Of a stretch of 64,000 nucleotides of DNA, positions 24,116 through 35,290 are shown piece by piece. Every line of letters starts with the position of its first letter. Position 1 is the stretch's first letter. The stretch comes from Rutpela maculata (Eukaryota; Arthropoda; Insecta; Coleoptera; Cerambycidae): assembly GCA_936432065.2 (NCBI GenBank), contig OW386286.2, positions 118,496,902 through 118,560,901 on the forward strand, read 5' to 3'. A model generated the notes under the pieces. The model did no database searches and had not been told where the DNA came from. It was given only the letters and a program-made list of their open reading frames with translations. A program made the position numbers and the translations under genes.

Positions 24116-25040
24116 GTTAGTTTGTCTGTATGTCTGTCGCATGTCTGTCTGTTGACGTCTTATTTAAAAACCTATTTAATCTACAAAAATAATATTTGAC
24201 AAGTAGTTCACGCTACTGCCTAATAACTTTTATTGAAAAATGTACAGGTTGGATACCCAAAAAAAAAAGAAAATAATAAAACGACAGGAAATTGATGTCT
24301 GGAATGTGGTTGACAAGAATGAAAATCTAATGCAATTGTGGTGAGAAAAAGTGGTCACGGAAAGGAATAAAATAACTAATGAATAGAGGGTGTCAAATAG
24401 AGAGGGGAGACTTTTGTAAATAGTTTTACAAATTCTTTGTATCCCTCGCTTATCGAAGAGAAGCAGTTTATCTAAATTACACAGGTCTACAAAAAAGGGT
24501 CTTGCCCTAAGCTTCTCATCTAACTGTTCTGAAGTATTTTGACGCACTGAAGCCAATTTTGAACAAAAAAATTTTTTCTATCGTATCAGTTTATCTACCA
24601 TCCACTAAAAAGTGCACAAAAAGTTGTGTTGTTTGTGCTAAAGTTTTAACCTAACTTTTCTGAAGTATTTTGACGTGATGAAGCTAAATTTGGAAAAAAA
24701 AATTGTCTATCTTGTCAGTTTTTTCTCTACCACCCCTTCTAGTCCCTAAAAAGGGCAAAAAGGGTCTTCTCCTAAGGTTCTGATCAAACTTTTCTGAAGT
24801 ATTTCGATGCGTTGAAGCCAATTTTGGACGAAAAATTCTATCTTGTCAGTTTCCCTCTGCCCTAAAGGATAGAAGGGGGTGGTAGAGGAAAACTTTTTCT
24901 TTTCAAAATTGACTTCAGCGTGTCAAAATACTTCAAAAAACTTAGATGAGACCCTAAGAACAAGACCTTTTATTTTTGTAGACATGTGTTACTATTAGAA
25001 TGCTGACTCTCACGGCCATTGGCTAATGAAGTAGTTTTTT
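24116..25040. repeat. Diverged ~125-135-bp tandem repeats
   Basis: A unit with 'TTCTGAAGTATTTTGACG' plus 'GAAGCCAATTTTGGA' and 'CTATCTTGTCAGTTT' recurs near 24530, 24660 and 24795. It appears inverted near 24900-24960 (TTGACTTCAGCGTGTCAAAATACTTC). The partial inversion suggests a small foldback-type repeat. Confidence 0.6.
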
Positions 25041-25164
25041 CCGGTTGTTGCCGAGGTTATCGAATTTGAGTTGATGTTTCGCTGCTCATGCTATCAGCTT
25101 CTTCAGAAGCATTCTAAAGACTGGAGACTGGAAAGTCAAATTCGATGACCACGGCAACAACCGG
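25041..25164. repeat. Inverted repeat (hairpin)
   Basis: CCGGTTGTTGCCGAGGTTAT at the left is matched by an inverted copy with ATGACCACGGCAACAACCGG at the right, around a 60-bp centre containing CTTCTTCAGAAG. It lies just outside the Penelope-like fragment and could be its terminal structure. Confidence 0.65.
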
Positions 25165-25184
25165 AAGAAACCCCATTATCAAGA

Positions 25185-25600
25185 TTATTTTTAGAAAGTT
25201 TAGGTCTTTCAATTCAGTCATTCAGTTCGTTTGCCAGTCGATCTGTTGGCTCTATATCTAAAAAATATTTGACTGTGGAAAATAATACTTAGCAGGTAAT
25301 TGAGATTTATTGTCAAAGGGAAAATCTAGTATATTTTGATCGAATATTATAGAGGCTGAAGACCCAAAAAGAACCGCTGCCTAAGGAAGCACTATTTTCA
25401 GATACAAATTTCCGGCGGTGGGGGCGACTGATGCCAAAAAGAAAATTGAGGCCTTTGGTTCTTGTACTAACACTAAATTACCATTTTATTATTTTTACCT
25501 CCTTTAATAATGGGATGGAGGTGATGGTTGGGGTGGCTGATGCCAAAAAAAAAGTTGAGACCATGGATTCTCACACATTCACTAAATCCCAATTTTATGG
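25185..25600. repeat. Dispersed repeat with two internal ~120-bp units; relative at 63630-64000
   Basis: The phrase AACCGCTGCCTAAGGAA near 25370 recurs near 63642. The downstream 'GGTTCTTGTAC' and 'CCTTTAATAAT' plus GT-rich block with 'TGATGCCAAAAA' recurs in the same order near 63880-63960. No coding. Confidence 0.6.
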
Positions 25601-25605
25601 ACTCT

Positions 25606-26079
25606 TTATCTATTCGGCAACCAGCTGGTACAGAACTCTATAGAATAATTAGAACCACATTTATCCTCATTTAACAAAATAATAGCGGGTTCCTTAAGTT
25701 TTCTTTTAGTTGAGTCGCTTTCTTTCTCCAAAATTTTCGCGGAGTCCCACTGGATCCTATGATTGTTATCCCACGCCTGCTCAAAAATTGCCTTCTGCAA
25801 TTCTCACTTTCTAGCATAATCTCTGTGTTCACCAAGCCTTACGTTGAAAGGTCTAGATGACTCACCCACATAATGCTTACCGCACTCACACGGAACATTA
25901 TAAATAGAATTTTTGGAATTATGAACAATATTTACCGGCTTAGTTTTTGATAAAACAGATCTTAATGTGGCTCCCGTTTGAAAAACCGTTCGTACAGAAA
26001 ATCTATTTCCGATTTTTCGTAGTTTATCCGATAAACTATGTATATATGGAATTATAAACATTGAAAGTAGAGTAACCAC
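25606..26079 (-). pseudogene. Penelope-like element, GIY-YIG endonuclease end (relic)
   Basis: The minus strand reads SIYNVPCECGKHYVGESSRP then VRLGEHRDYARK. This is the Cys-containing GIY-YIG nuclease motif at the C-terminus of Penelope-like retroelements (iY.ipC..C...YiGet.R....R..EH). The reading shifts frame near 25803 and continues with FEQAWDNNHRIQWDSAKIL, which carries the conserved 'H.i.w..a.il' part, to 25606. The RT is absent, so this is a 5'-truncated copy with a frameshift. Confidence 0.72.
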
Positions 26080-26089
26080 TCAACATTTA

Positions 26090-26170
26090 CAGCCTGAATT
26101 TAGATCTTTAGCAGTAATTTCATATATACGGGATAAATTACGAAGAATCGGAAACAGATTTAAGTCGATT
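26090..26170 (+). repeat. Inverted partial duplicate of the Penelope-like fragment
   Basis: The plus strand here reads RDKLRRIGNRF. The minus strand of the neighbouring fragment reads SDKLRKIGNRF (about 25990-26045), so a short piece is present twice in opposite orientation. Inverted partial copies are common for Penelope-like insertions. Confidence 0.55.
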
Positions 26171-26521
26171 TTTTACTGTTTTTCTCTGTAAATGCATTTC
26201 AATTCAACTTTTCTCCCAGCACGCAAATGCGCAGCCGATTTTGCACCTGAACCAAAACATTTCAGTAGTTAGTAGTAGTTTCGGAAAAAGAAGTAATATT
26301 ATCATCGTTTTATGAATTTTCTCGAGGTCACAATATGAATATGTTATTTATGGCAAGTGACTCCACCAAAGGCTACTAGTTTAGTTTCCCATCGAATTGT
26401 TTCTTGTCAAATCATTACATGTTTGTTTACATTTATATGGTACATTTTTATAGATAAAGATTCTTCATTTGACATTTAAAAAAATTAAAATAGCTAAGTC
26501 AATTCATAATTCTTCTTCTAG
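26171..26521. other. Intron sequence
   Basis: No feature recognised apart from the acceptor TTCTTCTAG. Confidence 0.45.
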
Positions 26522-26676
26522 CTGTACAAGACCTGCAAATAGTGAATATTGTATTCACAAAGTATTTTTAATACAAAATCCAGTGGTATCTGGTAGAATT
26601 GTGTCCAAAGTAGAATTTGCGTTTGGCGAGTTTGAAGTTGAAGCCCGCCTTCCTTCCGGTGACTGGATATTTCCGG
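26522..26676 (+). CDS. Beta-1,3-glucan recognition protein, GH16-like domain exon
   Basis: This exon encodes about 52 residues: CTRPANSEYCIHK, then GRIVSKVEFAFGEFEVEARL and PSGDWIFPG. The order 'sgri.sk..FsFkYGr.EvrAKLP.GDW..P' is the core of GH16-like domains, so the assignment is firm. The donor GTAAGT starts at 26677. Entry is in phase 2 and exit in phase 1, both consistent with the neighbours. Confidence 0.88.
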
Positions 26677-27013
26677 GTAAGTAATCCATGTTAAAACTCT
26701 ACTTCATTAGTAAGGAAGAACATAGTCAATCTGAAACTTGCTATATTTAAATTTTTGTTCACAAATTTCTTTTAGTATGTTGTCTTTACATACTCATAAT
26801 GCTCAACACAGATATAGGCAAAAAAAAAATTGAATGTTGGAAATTTAAAGAATTCTTGCATTGCATCAAAAATCAAACTAGTTTTTTTAATATTCCAAAT
26901 TGTCAAAAAAATCTGCGACACTGTTTGTCATTTTCCTACCATCAATAATAACTTAGAATTCAATATTGAGGATCACATCATGGACACGCTGAATAATTAG
27001 AATATATTTTTAG
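26677..27013. other. Short intron
   Basis: A 337-bp AT-rich intron with no inserted element that I can see. Confidence 0.5.
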
Positions 27014-27238
27014 AAATATATTTAGAAGATCAAAAATCGCGGAGAATATTGATTGCCTATTCAAGGGGAAATGCTGAACTAACTGATAATGAGGGTAAAG
27101 ATTATGGTGCTACTTTATTATTTGGAGGACCAGTAGCGAATCATACCGAGCCAGCTAGAAGCAGTAAATTAGATTCCAAACGTATTGGTGAACCTTTCAA
27201 TAAAAATAGTCATACGTATAAGCTTCGATGGACACCAA
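27014..27238 (+). CDS. Beta-1,3-glucan recognition protein, GH16-like exon; catalytic motif absent
   Basis: About 75 residues: EIYLEDQKSRRILIAYSRGN, then LLFGGPVANH and KNSHTYKLRWTP, the expected order for bGRP (…P.I.L.…ri.iA.srGN…fGGp…H.Y.l.WTp). Active GH16 glucanases have a Glu-x-Asp-x-x-Glu box here. The sequence shows RILIAYSRGN without those acids, so it should bind glucan and not cleave it. An acceptor at 27012-27013 gives EIYLEDQ; a second AG at 27024-27025 would drop four residues in the same phase. Donor GTAAGT starts at 27239 in phase 1. The last third of the domain was not found downstream. Confidence 0.86.
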
Positions 27239-28277
27239 GTAAGTATAATACAAACAAATTAAATCAAAATACAAAAATTGTGTTTGCACAGGTCAATATT
27301 TAAATTAAAAATAGAAAAATATACATATATATCTTATGAAACATATAAAGTACTAGCTGATGCCCACGACTTCGTCAATATGGAACTTCGTTCGGGTGGA
27401 ACTTCGTCTGCGTGGAATTAAGAACATTGATATACTAACCCACTGCACATTTATTACATTTCAGGAAGCCCTCTTTCCATCGAAAAAAATAATTGTTTTA
27501 ATCGACAATAGAGCACTTGGTTGGACATGTGTCAAATTTCATGCTTAAAAACATCCCTCTCCCTGTTCACCCGTTCGGGGGGAAGATCCCGTCACTGCAA
27601 TATCACGTTTCTGACTTACGCGATTTCAAAGATACGGATTTAGTTAGAGCAATGGCATGTAGTGGGTTCATCGATTGTAGTTATGTCTCAAATTTGGTAT
27701 TTGGTTTATTGAGTTGATTACGAAACTCTTTTTCCTTTACGAAAACTCTGATAAATGGATCCGAGAGGAGATACGGAGGGGGGTAAAAGTCAAAAAAAAA
27801 AAAAAATTTGCAGTTACGAACGGAACCACGGTATTATGAAAGTACATCAACTCCACATTCCCCAACAAAATTTCAGACGAAAACTCCGGGACGTTTTTTG
27901 GAGGGTATTTTTTAAACATTTAAAAAAAACTTTTTGTAGTCACGGACGAAACTTTGGATACTTGTTCTATTCAACGTCAATAATGTCGGAAAAATAATTT
28001 CAGACGTTTTCCATGGGCCGATTTTGAGATGAAAGGGTTGAAAATTGTTTTGAAAAAAACAGTTTTGTTTTACAAATGTTGGTAAAATGGGGTTAAAATT
28101 GATGAAAACGTCTGAATAGCTCATTATAAGTTATTGAGGGGTTCAAAAATGATATATTTCGGTTTCAGACGTTTTCATTGATTTTGATAGTCTTTTTCCA
28201 GACAGTGCTTCCATATAAAGGCTTGAAGAGTGACTCGCTTCATATGCTGAAGTAAAGCATTTTGCGTTTAGACCAGG
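27239..28277. repeat. Transposon-derived sequence (dispersed insect repeat)
   Basis: From about 27350 the phrase TAGCTGATGCCCACGACTTC starts a block of a kind I recall as abundant in insect genomes. It is followed by a 'GGTTGGACATGTGTCAAATT' phrase and then variants of 'AATTTCAGACGTTTTC' at about 27870, 28000 and 28165. I give no class. It lies where the next exon of the glucan-recognition gene might be sought; no GH16 motif is present. Confidence 0.5.
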
Positions 28278-31200
28278 CAAATCTCAGTGTAAAATGGGTT
28301 TGGCGTGAACTATTTGGGGACAGTTATTTGTTTATCGCAATGGATAGCTCTATTAATGTAGGATAAGTACATAAAGTCGCAAAAAATCCCGACGTGAGCT
28401 AAAGCCGCCATTTAGAAAAAATGAACGCCAGAGACATTTTCTTTAAAATCATATATCTTAGTAACCGTTGCTCCGATTTTAGATTTCTTTTTTTTGTTCC
28501 ATTCCTCACTTCATATTTTACAGAAAGTATGATTACATATTTTACGATAAATTAAACGATAAACTTAGGAAATTAAAAAATAATTTAAATATTACAGACA
28601 TTTAAATTTTTGTAAACTCGAGACGTTTGTACTGAAATTTCTAGTCAATTTTGGAAAAAATAATTTTAATAAAAGTTCTAGAGCATACAATTAGCTTTCA
28701 TTTATTTTTTGCCGATGTTACTAACTCAAATATTAACGGAGTTATAGTTATTTATATATAAAATTGTAATCATTTTTAAGAATGTACATTAAGGTATAAA
28801 GGCTGTCCAGTCAGTGTTTTCTCGGAAGATTGTGCAAAACGGCTAACTTTATAAAAAAAACTTTCTTAACAAAACTTTCAATGTTTCGTCTCTACTACAA
28901 CTTAAAATTATTTTCAATTATACAAGGTGTCACAAAAACGAGTCACACAAGAAAGTATAATTTTTTTAAATAGAACAGCACGTATTTCCTTAACGCCAGT
29001 TAAGCCTCCAAGGGTCCTGTATTACACCCTAAAATATTTTGCCAAGTTATTTTTTTCTTTTTTTTTTTTGGGCAGTTTACAAACATTTTTGACTGGAATA
29101 TCTCCGCGATTTATTAATCGTTATTTCTAAAAATGTGGGATGTTGTTTGATAATGATGTATTTACTGAAATATATTTTTGAAATAAATCTCTAGTATATC
29201 GGGTGTCCAAAATATTTGCGTACATTTCTTGATATTTAATTATTATTTTCCTCATTTTTTTTAAATGGAATGCCTAGGTATACTTTTTTTACATGAATGA
29301 ATAAAACATACAATTCCTCACATTTTAATATCTCTTTATTTCTATTTCAAACGTTTTTTGAGATATGATTATATCAAATATTTTTTGCGTAAATTAAGGT
29401 GCTCTTTATTTTAGCATTAAAATCTATATTTTGTTTTACATTTTTTTCAATTTTTTTAAATGGAATGCCTATAATTTTTTTAAATGGATGAGTAACACAA
29501 TTTCTCACATTTTGATATCGTACACTTTCTTTTATGAACGGCTCTTGAGCAATAATTTTTTTTTTTCACGATATTGAAACTAACCTAACAATTGCTCAAA
29601 GTGTCCACCATTTTGATTCAGGTAACACTGAGGTCTCTTGATAAATGAGCGCCTTACATAGTGTAACACATCAATATTTATACGATTGAAACACCGACGA
29701 ATCTTTTCCATCACATCTTCTCGAGTCGTTAGTTCTACTTTAAAACGTCTGACTTCACAAAGCCCCAAAGAAGAAACCCACTGAAGTCAGGTCGGGTGAC
29801 TTAAGCGGCCATGTAATGAAACCTAACATAATTTAATAAAATAATAAATTAGATATTATTTAACAGTTTATTAAAATATTGGACCTCCTCTTCCTATCCA
29901 CTTTTCAGGAAACTGATTACTAATGGCCTGACGAACATTTCTACTAAAATGTGGTGGTGCACGTTCAAGTTGTAATCACATATTATTTGTAATGTAATCA
30001 GGAATATGCTCGATTATTTGTGGAAACGTATTTTGCGTAAAATCTAAGAAGACTGCTCCATTCACATTTCCCTCAAAAAAGCGAGGATGAATAACATAAT
30101 CATGTACAATTCTTCCCCTTATATTTAAACTCTGATTCTGAGCAACATGAGGGTTTTCTCTGGCATAATAATGGAAATTGTGCCTATTCACAAATCCGTT
30201 GCGATGAAACGTTGATTCATCCGTGAACAATACAAATTTGAAAAATTCTTTATTTTCTCCAATTTGGTTTTGAGCCCACTGGCAAAAATTTAATCGACGA
30301 TTTAAATCCACATCCCAAAGCTCTTGATGCAGCTGAGCTCGATAGGGGTGAAATTTATTTTTACGAAGACATAGGGAAACACTAGATTCACTGACTTCTA
30401 AATCCCTACTTAACTCCCGAACACTTGCCGTAGGATTTTCGATTACCGCTAAAGTAGCCAGCTCATTTTCTTCATTACAATACATTTCGTCGTCTCGCAA
30501 TGTTTTCATATGCAAAATTTCCAGTACGTTCAAAACGTTCTTTCAAATTTTCTAGAGACCTCATATCAGGACATCTTCTATAGGGATATTTTTGACCATA
30601 CATTCTTGATGCCAATAAACAATTTCCATCACATTCACCAATAACATAACATTTACCATAGATATTAAATCTTATTGACAATAATTATAATTCGTATTTT
30701 TAAATATTAACAATATTAATTCAACTTAATCACGATAATCTTAAACACATTAGAGAAATGTCATAGAGTAAAAAACAAACGCAAAACAAAAGACCAAAGC
30801 CATACTAGATTTTAATGCTAAAATAAGAAGCACCTCAATTTACGCAAAACTTATTTGAAATAATCATATCTCAAAAACGGTTTGAAATAAAAATTAAGTG
30901 TATAATATTAGAATGTGGGGAATTTTATGTTTTATTCATCCATATAAAAAATATAGGCATTCCATTTAAAAAATTTGAGAAAAATAATAATTAAATAACA
31001 AGAAATGTAAACCAATATTTTGAACACCCGGTATAATAATAATTTATTTCAAAAATGTTCTTCAGTAAATGCATCATTATCGAATAACATCCTACATTTT
31101 TAGAAAAAACAATTAATAAATCGCGGAGAGATGGTAGTCAAAAAAATGTTTGTAATTTGCCAAAAAACAGAAAAAAAAATTATAACTTGGCAATGCTGCA

Positions 31201-31762
31201 TCCGACTGGCAAAAAATATTAGGATGTAATTCAGGACTCTTAGAAGCTTAACTGGCGCCAAAAAATTAGAGGGTATTCCATTAAAAAAATTATACATTCT
31301 TGTGTAACTTCTTTTTGTGACACCTTGTATAATTGAAAATAATTTCACGTTGTAGTAGAGATGAAATATTGAAAGTTTTATCAAAAAAGTTTTTTTATAA
31401 AGTTACCCGTTTTTGCACAATCTTCCGAGGAAGCACTAACTGGACACCTTGTATATTTCCAAGTTTTATTTTCTTAAGTTATCTTCTATTTTATGCCCAA
31501 AGATGTAATAACACTTTCGATTGTACATAAAAAAGGGGAAAAGAACAAAAAAAATAAATCTAAAATCGGAGCAATGGTTACTGAGATATGTCCTTCTAAA
31601 AGAAACGGTTCTGGCGGCCATTTTTTCTAAATGGTGGCTTTAGCTCACATTGGGATTTTTCTGGACTTTTACATCCTCATTCTACAAGAATAAAGCTATC
31701 CATTTCGATAAAGAAATAGCTGTCCCCAGACAGTTCATACTCAAAACTGGATTTGCCTGCAC
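28278..31762. mobile_element. Tc1/mariner-like element with ~1-kb terminal inverted repeats
   Basis: The left arm (about 28278-29440) and right arm (about 30800-31762) are inverted copies. Examples are CAATTATACAAGGTGTCAC near 28916 against GTGACACCTTGTATAATT near 31318, and the CGGAAGATTGTGCAAAACGG phrase near 28825 inverted near 31410. The outer limits GGCAAATC and GATTTGCC are where similarity stops. A broken transposase lies between the arms on the minus strand. Shorter TIR-like steps occur inside (for example GGGTGTCCAAAATATTTG at 29200 and its inverse near 31030), so one element may be nested in another. Confidence 0.65.
29578..30681 (-). pseudogene. DDE transposase (Tc1/mariner-like with DUF4817 HTH), broken
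   Basis: From the 5' side on the minus strand: an N-terminal HTH with YGKCYVIGECDGN and YPYRRCPDM, a linker, then a second HTH (ASVRELSRDLEVSESSV). The catalytic core follows with FVLFTDESTFHRNGFVNRHN (a DDE-type Asp) and AVFLDFTQNTFPQIIEHIPDY. Then APPHFSRNVRQA, WIGRGGP, a short AT-rich interruption, SPDL and finally a GGHFEQLL tail ending at 29580. Frame changes occur near 30500, 29980 and 29880-29780, and the second Asp region ('QQDGAPPH' type) has lost its Asp. It would catalyse cut-and-paste transposition if intact; this copy is dead. Confidence 0.7.
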
Positions 31763-32439
31763 TAGTTAGAGGTATATTCTCAATTGCTACTTTTTTTAAT
31801 GAAAGAGAATCTTCTACACTCATTAACTGTGTTTAAGGGAGATGTTACGTCATACAAAATAATTACAAATTTTTGCACGGTACGCATCTTCATCTGGGTG
31901 ACTTTCCATTAGCAGCTGCTCAAAAGCGGAATTAATATTAGGATCTACCATCCACATCTTCCAAGCCCCTTTCTTGGCTACTCCACAAAATGAAAACACG
32001 TTATCGCAACCTGTTGCAGAATGAAATATCGGCAAAAAGCTACAGATCTTCTGTGATAAATTAGAACATGGGTCATGGATGCCTATTAACCTACGATTTT
32101 TTCCAGTTCCAAAATCAATTCAAAATTGTTGAATATTTTCAAAGTTTGAAAAGGCAGATACTGCAATGACCACAACATCCGAATCTACCGTTCGAATGCT
32201 AACGCAGTTGTGGCCATTATCAGCTGCATGCTTAGCATAAAAAAGAAGAAGTCTGTCCGCTTCTTCGTGCCATGAGGGTCAAATAGCTGATAGATCTAAC
32301 TCTGCTGAAGACGATATTGCTCTTTCCTCAAGCGTACAGATTATTGTTTTTCCTTCAAAATGTTCGTTTATTAACTGTTCTGCCAAGAAAGTAAACAACT
32401 GTTTTTTGCTACTCATCTACTCGTAAAAATTTCTTATAT
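31763..32439 (-). pseudogene. Decayed gene fragment, 'HEEAD / DTDVV / TGCD' family (transposon-associated)
   Basis: On the minus strand from about 32400: a Trp-His-Glu-Glu-Ala-Asp segment with LLLFYAKHAADNGHN, then SIRTVDSDVVVIAVSAF, then FLPIFHSATGCDNVFSF and KKGAWKMWMV, ending at 31850. This order recalls a family of transposon-linked arthropod proteins ('EADTR...DTDV.vl...HA.TGCDtvS.f.GkGK..a'). An in-frame stop near 32281 breaks it. Function unknown. I assign the family from pattern memory only. Confidence 0.5.
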
Positions 32440-32884
32440 TTTTGTGAAATTATTGTGGAAGGTGTAACTCGTAGGGGCACTCCTACTCCTCTTGACTGGC
32501 GTGTTTCAAGATTCAGAGCTTTACCTATCAAATACTAAATCAATTCGTTGTAAATTTTGGAATAGCCGACAAATGTAGGGCTTAAATATATTGTTATAAT
32601 ATTCCAAAAAACGTTTTCACATTTCTTGGAACTAGTAAATGGACAATAACTGTACCATCCAGTACCAATTTTTGCGGAAACTTCACGGTGTACAACATGA
32701 AACACAAATAGTGACAAATACTTTGGTGTTCTGGTTTTACTGCTAAACACTAAAAAGCTGCAATTCCACGCTAGACTAAAAACTTTGCTGCTCTGTACGT
32801 ATACGTAAACACGCTATAAATACTACAACAGATATCCCGGTATATATTTAATTATATAAAACATATTTAATATTGAATTTTACT
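32440..32884. other. Non-coding sequence, nothing recognised
   Basis: AT-rich, no supported feature. Confidence 0.45.
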
Positions 32885-34047
32885 AAAAAAATCGGCAGCT
32901 ACTGGAAGCGGCTGGAACCTCCGCACCCGGTGAATCTTTGAAGCCGAAAAGAGCACTAAACAATATGAACGATCTCATTTAATTATATTTATTAAGTTGA
33001 AATATTTTTTTCGTATTAAATCAGAAAAAGTCTTGCATTCGGTGGGATTTGGACCTAAGAACTTGAGTGTTAAATTTATAGTCTGCACAAGATTAATATT
33101 TTATTCAATGTTTTTAATACAAATATATGCTTCATCGGATCCTAGCCCGGGGCCAGCCAGACAACCACGGTGAACACCGCCGTGGCGAGTGTGAGGCTGA
33201 ACGGGGTAGGTCCGGTTTGACTTGGAGAAAAATAGAAAAGTAGCTCCTGTCTTCTGTAGGAAGACTAGGTTAAAATTATAATGTGTCCACATGGACCTAA
33301 AATTAGTATAAAAATAAACACAATTCTATAAAAACGTTCGTAGGCAAGAGCACTTAATAATTTTGATTATTGATACGGGAAACAACTAAACGAAAAAACA
33401 TGTTCGTTGGTAATGGGATGGATGGCAGGGATGGCCATCTTTGAAAAAAACTATATAACTTTTGGTGGACAGCTTTCCTGCCAGATGTAGCCAGGGTAGT
33501 GTTCATGGTGGATCGTTTAAGTTTGAGTTGGTATATTTTGTTTTATCTTTTGGCCTCGACAAATTTTTCACTAAATCGGTCGGGGAAGTGATAACTGTCA
33601 AATTTTTGGTTTCAATGTTTCTCTGGGGAATTTGGTTTTTGAAAAATGTTTGGGTTGGTACCAATGTCTTAAATTGTTTTTAGGTTATGTAGTACTATTT
33701 TTAGGTTATGTTGCCGGAAGAATTTCCGGCGGGATGCCGGAAGTAGCGGAAATAGTTTTTAAAATATAATGTCACTCACTTTTAAAGTTTTATTGGAAAA
33801 AACTTACCGAAAGCGGTCCGGTGGGGTTGCTTACACTTGTAGGGCTTGTAAGCGGTTCAGGATGGCCTCTCGCACCATCAGTGGGCTTTATAAATGTCGA
33901 AAAAACTTGTAATCTCTCGATGCTCTTGACACGTCAAAAATACTCAGCATACAATCTGCACGCTTTAACACACTAGCAGAGAACTTATACCACAAATGGA
34001 CCCGTAGTATTTTTTGGGAATTTTCCTTTGAGTCCATTTAATAAAAT

Positions 34048-34655
34048 TTGACATTTTTCTGAAAATTTGACATTTTTCTGAAAAGTGACATTTTTCCGAA
34101 AATTTGACATTTTTCTGAAGTGACATTTCTCCGAAACATTGACATTTTTTCGAAAATTTGACATTTTTCTGAAGTGACATTACTCCGAAAATTTGACAAT
34201 TTTCAAACATTTGACATTTTTCTGAAAGGTGACATTTCTTCGAAAATTTGACGTTTTTTCGAAAATTTGACATTTTTCTGAAAAGTGACATTTTTCCGAA
34301 AATTTGACATTTTCCTGAATTTTTGACATTTTTCTGAAAAGTGACATTTCTCTGAAAATTTGACATTTTTTCGAAAATTTGACATTTTTCTGAAGTGACA
34401 TTACTCAGAAAATTTGACAATTTTCAAACATTTGGCATATTTCTGAAAGGTGACATTTCTTCGAAAATTTAACGTTTTTTCGAAAATTTGACATTTTTCT
34501 GAAAATTTAACATTTTTTCGAAAATTTGACATTTTTCTGAAAAGTGACATTTCTCCAAAAATTTGACGTTTTCCTAAAAATTTGACATTTTTTAAAAATC
34601 TGACATTTTTCTGAAAAGTGACATTTCTCCGAAAATTTGATATTTCCTGGAAATT
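34048..34655. repeat. Minisatellite of ~18-22-bp units (left arm)
   Basis: A unit close to AAAATTTGACATTTTTCTG, alternating with AAAAGTGACATTTCTCCG, is repeated about 30 times. Frames that appear open across it on the minus strand are repeat translations. Confidence 0.85.
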
Positions 34656-34689
34656 AAAAAAAAAAAATTTCGTGAGTCTTGTAGAAATA

Positions 34690-35290
34690 TTTTTTGATAT
34701 CATCAGTTCGCCTGTTATAAGAATTTTATGCTTTTACGACGTCATCAGAACGTAGGTGTATTTTTAATTCACTCGTATTCCATCCATCTACAATATTTCC
34801 ACCTACGGTTCAAACTTTAATTGGATGTTTCCAATAGTTACGTCGATATCTGCACCAGTTTCTAAGAATTTTTCTTATTTGTGACGTCATGTGGACGTAG
34901 GGGTATTATTAATTCACTTGAATTCCGTCCGCCCACAATATTTCCACCCACATTTCAAATTTTAATTGGATGTTTCCAATCGTTAAGTCAATATCTGTAC
35001 CAGTTCGCCTGTTGTAAGAATTTATCTTATTTGTGACGTCATGTAGATGTAGGTGTATTATTAATTCACTTTTATTCCGTCCATTTACAATATTTCCACC
35101 TACGTTTCAAATTTCAATTCAATAACTCCAACCGTTAAGTCGATATCTGTACCAGTTCGTCTGTTGTAAAAATTTTTCATTTTTGTGACGTCATGTGACG
35201 TAGGTGTATTATTAATTCACTCGTAATCCGTCTGTCTACAATATTTATACCTACGTTTCAAATTTCAGTTCGATATCTTCAACCGCTCAC
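34690..35290. repeat. Four ~150-bp tandem units (left arm)
   Basis: GTAGGTGTATT recurs at about 34752, 34900, 35049 and 35202. Each unit has TGTGACGTCATGT, a TTAATTCACTCGTATTCCGT phrase, ACAATATTTCCACCTACG and a TTGGATGTTTCCAA palindrome-like segment. TGACGTCA is a CRE-like palindrome, but here it is simply part of the repeat. Confidence 0.8.

Larger units (their letters stand above)
32885..35290. repeat. Left arm of a 30.6-kb inverted-repeat structure
   Basis: This arm is matched, inverted, by about 59930-63507. The outer end ATCGGCAGCTACTGGAAGCG corresponds to CGCTTCCAGTAGCTGTCGAT on the right. The block with GGATCCTAGCCCGGGGCCAG near 33137 is inverted near 63235, and the minisatellite and 150-bp repeats come in the same order from the outside in. 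The arm contains no credible gene. Long arms with internal tandem repeats are typical of foldback-type elements. Confidence 0.75.

Noticed and set aside
27460..27545. Possible sixth exon of the glucan-recognition gene after a TTTCAG
   Set aside because: The translation lacks GH16 motifs. The sequence belongs to a dispersed repeat and has no matching donor.
33354..33506. Small ORF conserved in both inverted arms (right-hand counterpart at 62875-63078)
   Set aside because: The arms are similar as DNA throughout. Most differences between the two ORFs change the amino acid, so there is no sign of protein-level selection.
34048..34655. Regular short repeats resembling a CRISPR array
   Set aside because: Units are contiguous and diverged without unique spacers, no cas genes exist, and the genome is eukaryotic. 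This is a minisatellite.
33965..34703. Minus-strand 'MSNFRKNVKF' repeat proteins (also 61902-62499, plus strand)
   Set aside because: All three frames of the 18-22-bp minisatellite stay open because its units lack stops. No non-repeat domain is present.
34752..35210. TGACGTCA-like sites as cAMP-response regulatory elements
   Set aside because: The palindrome is an internal part of each 150-bp tandem unit. There is no promoter or gene nearby.
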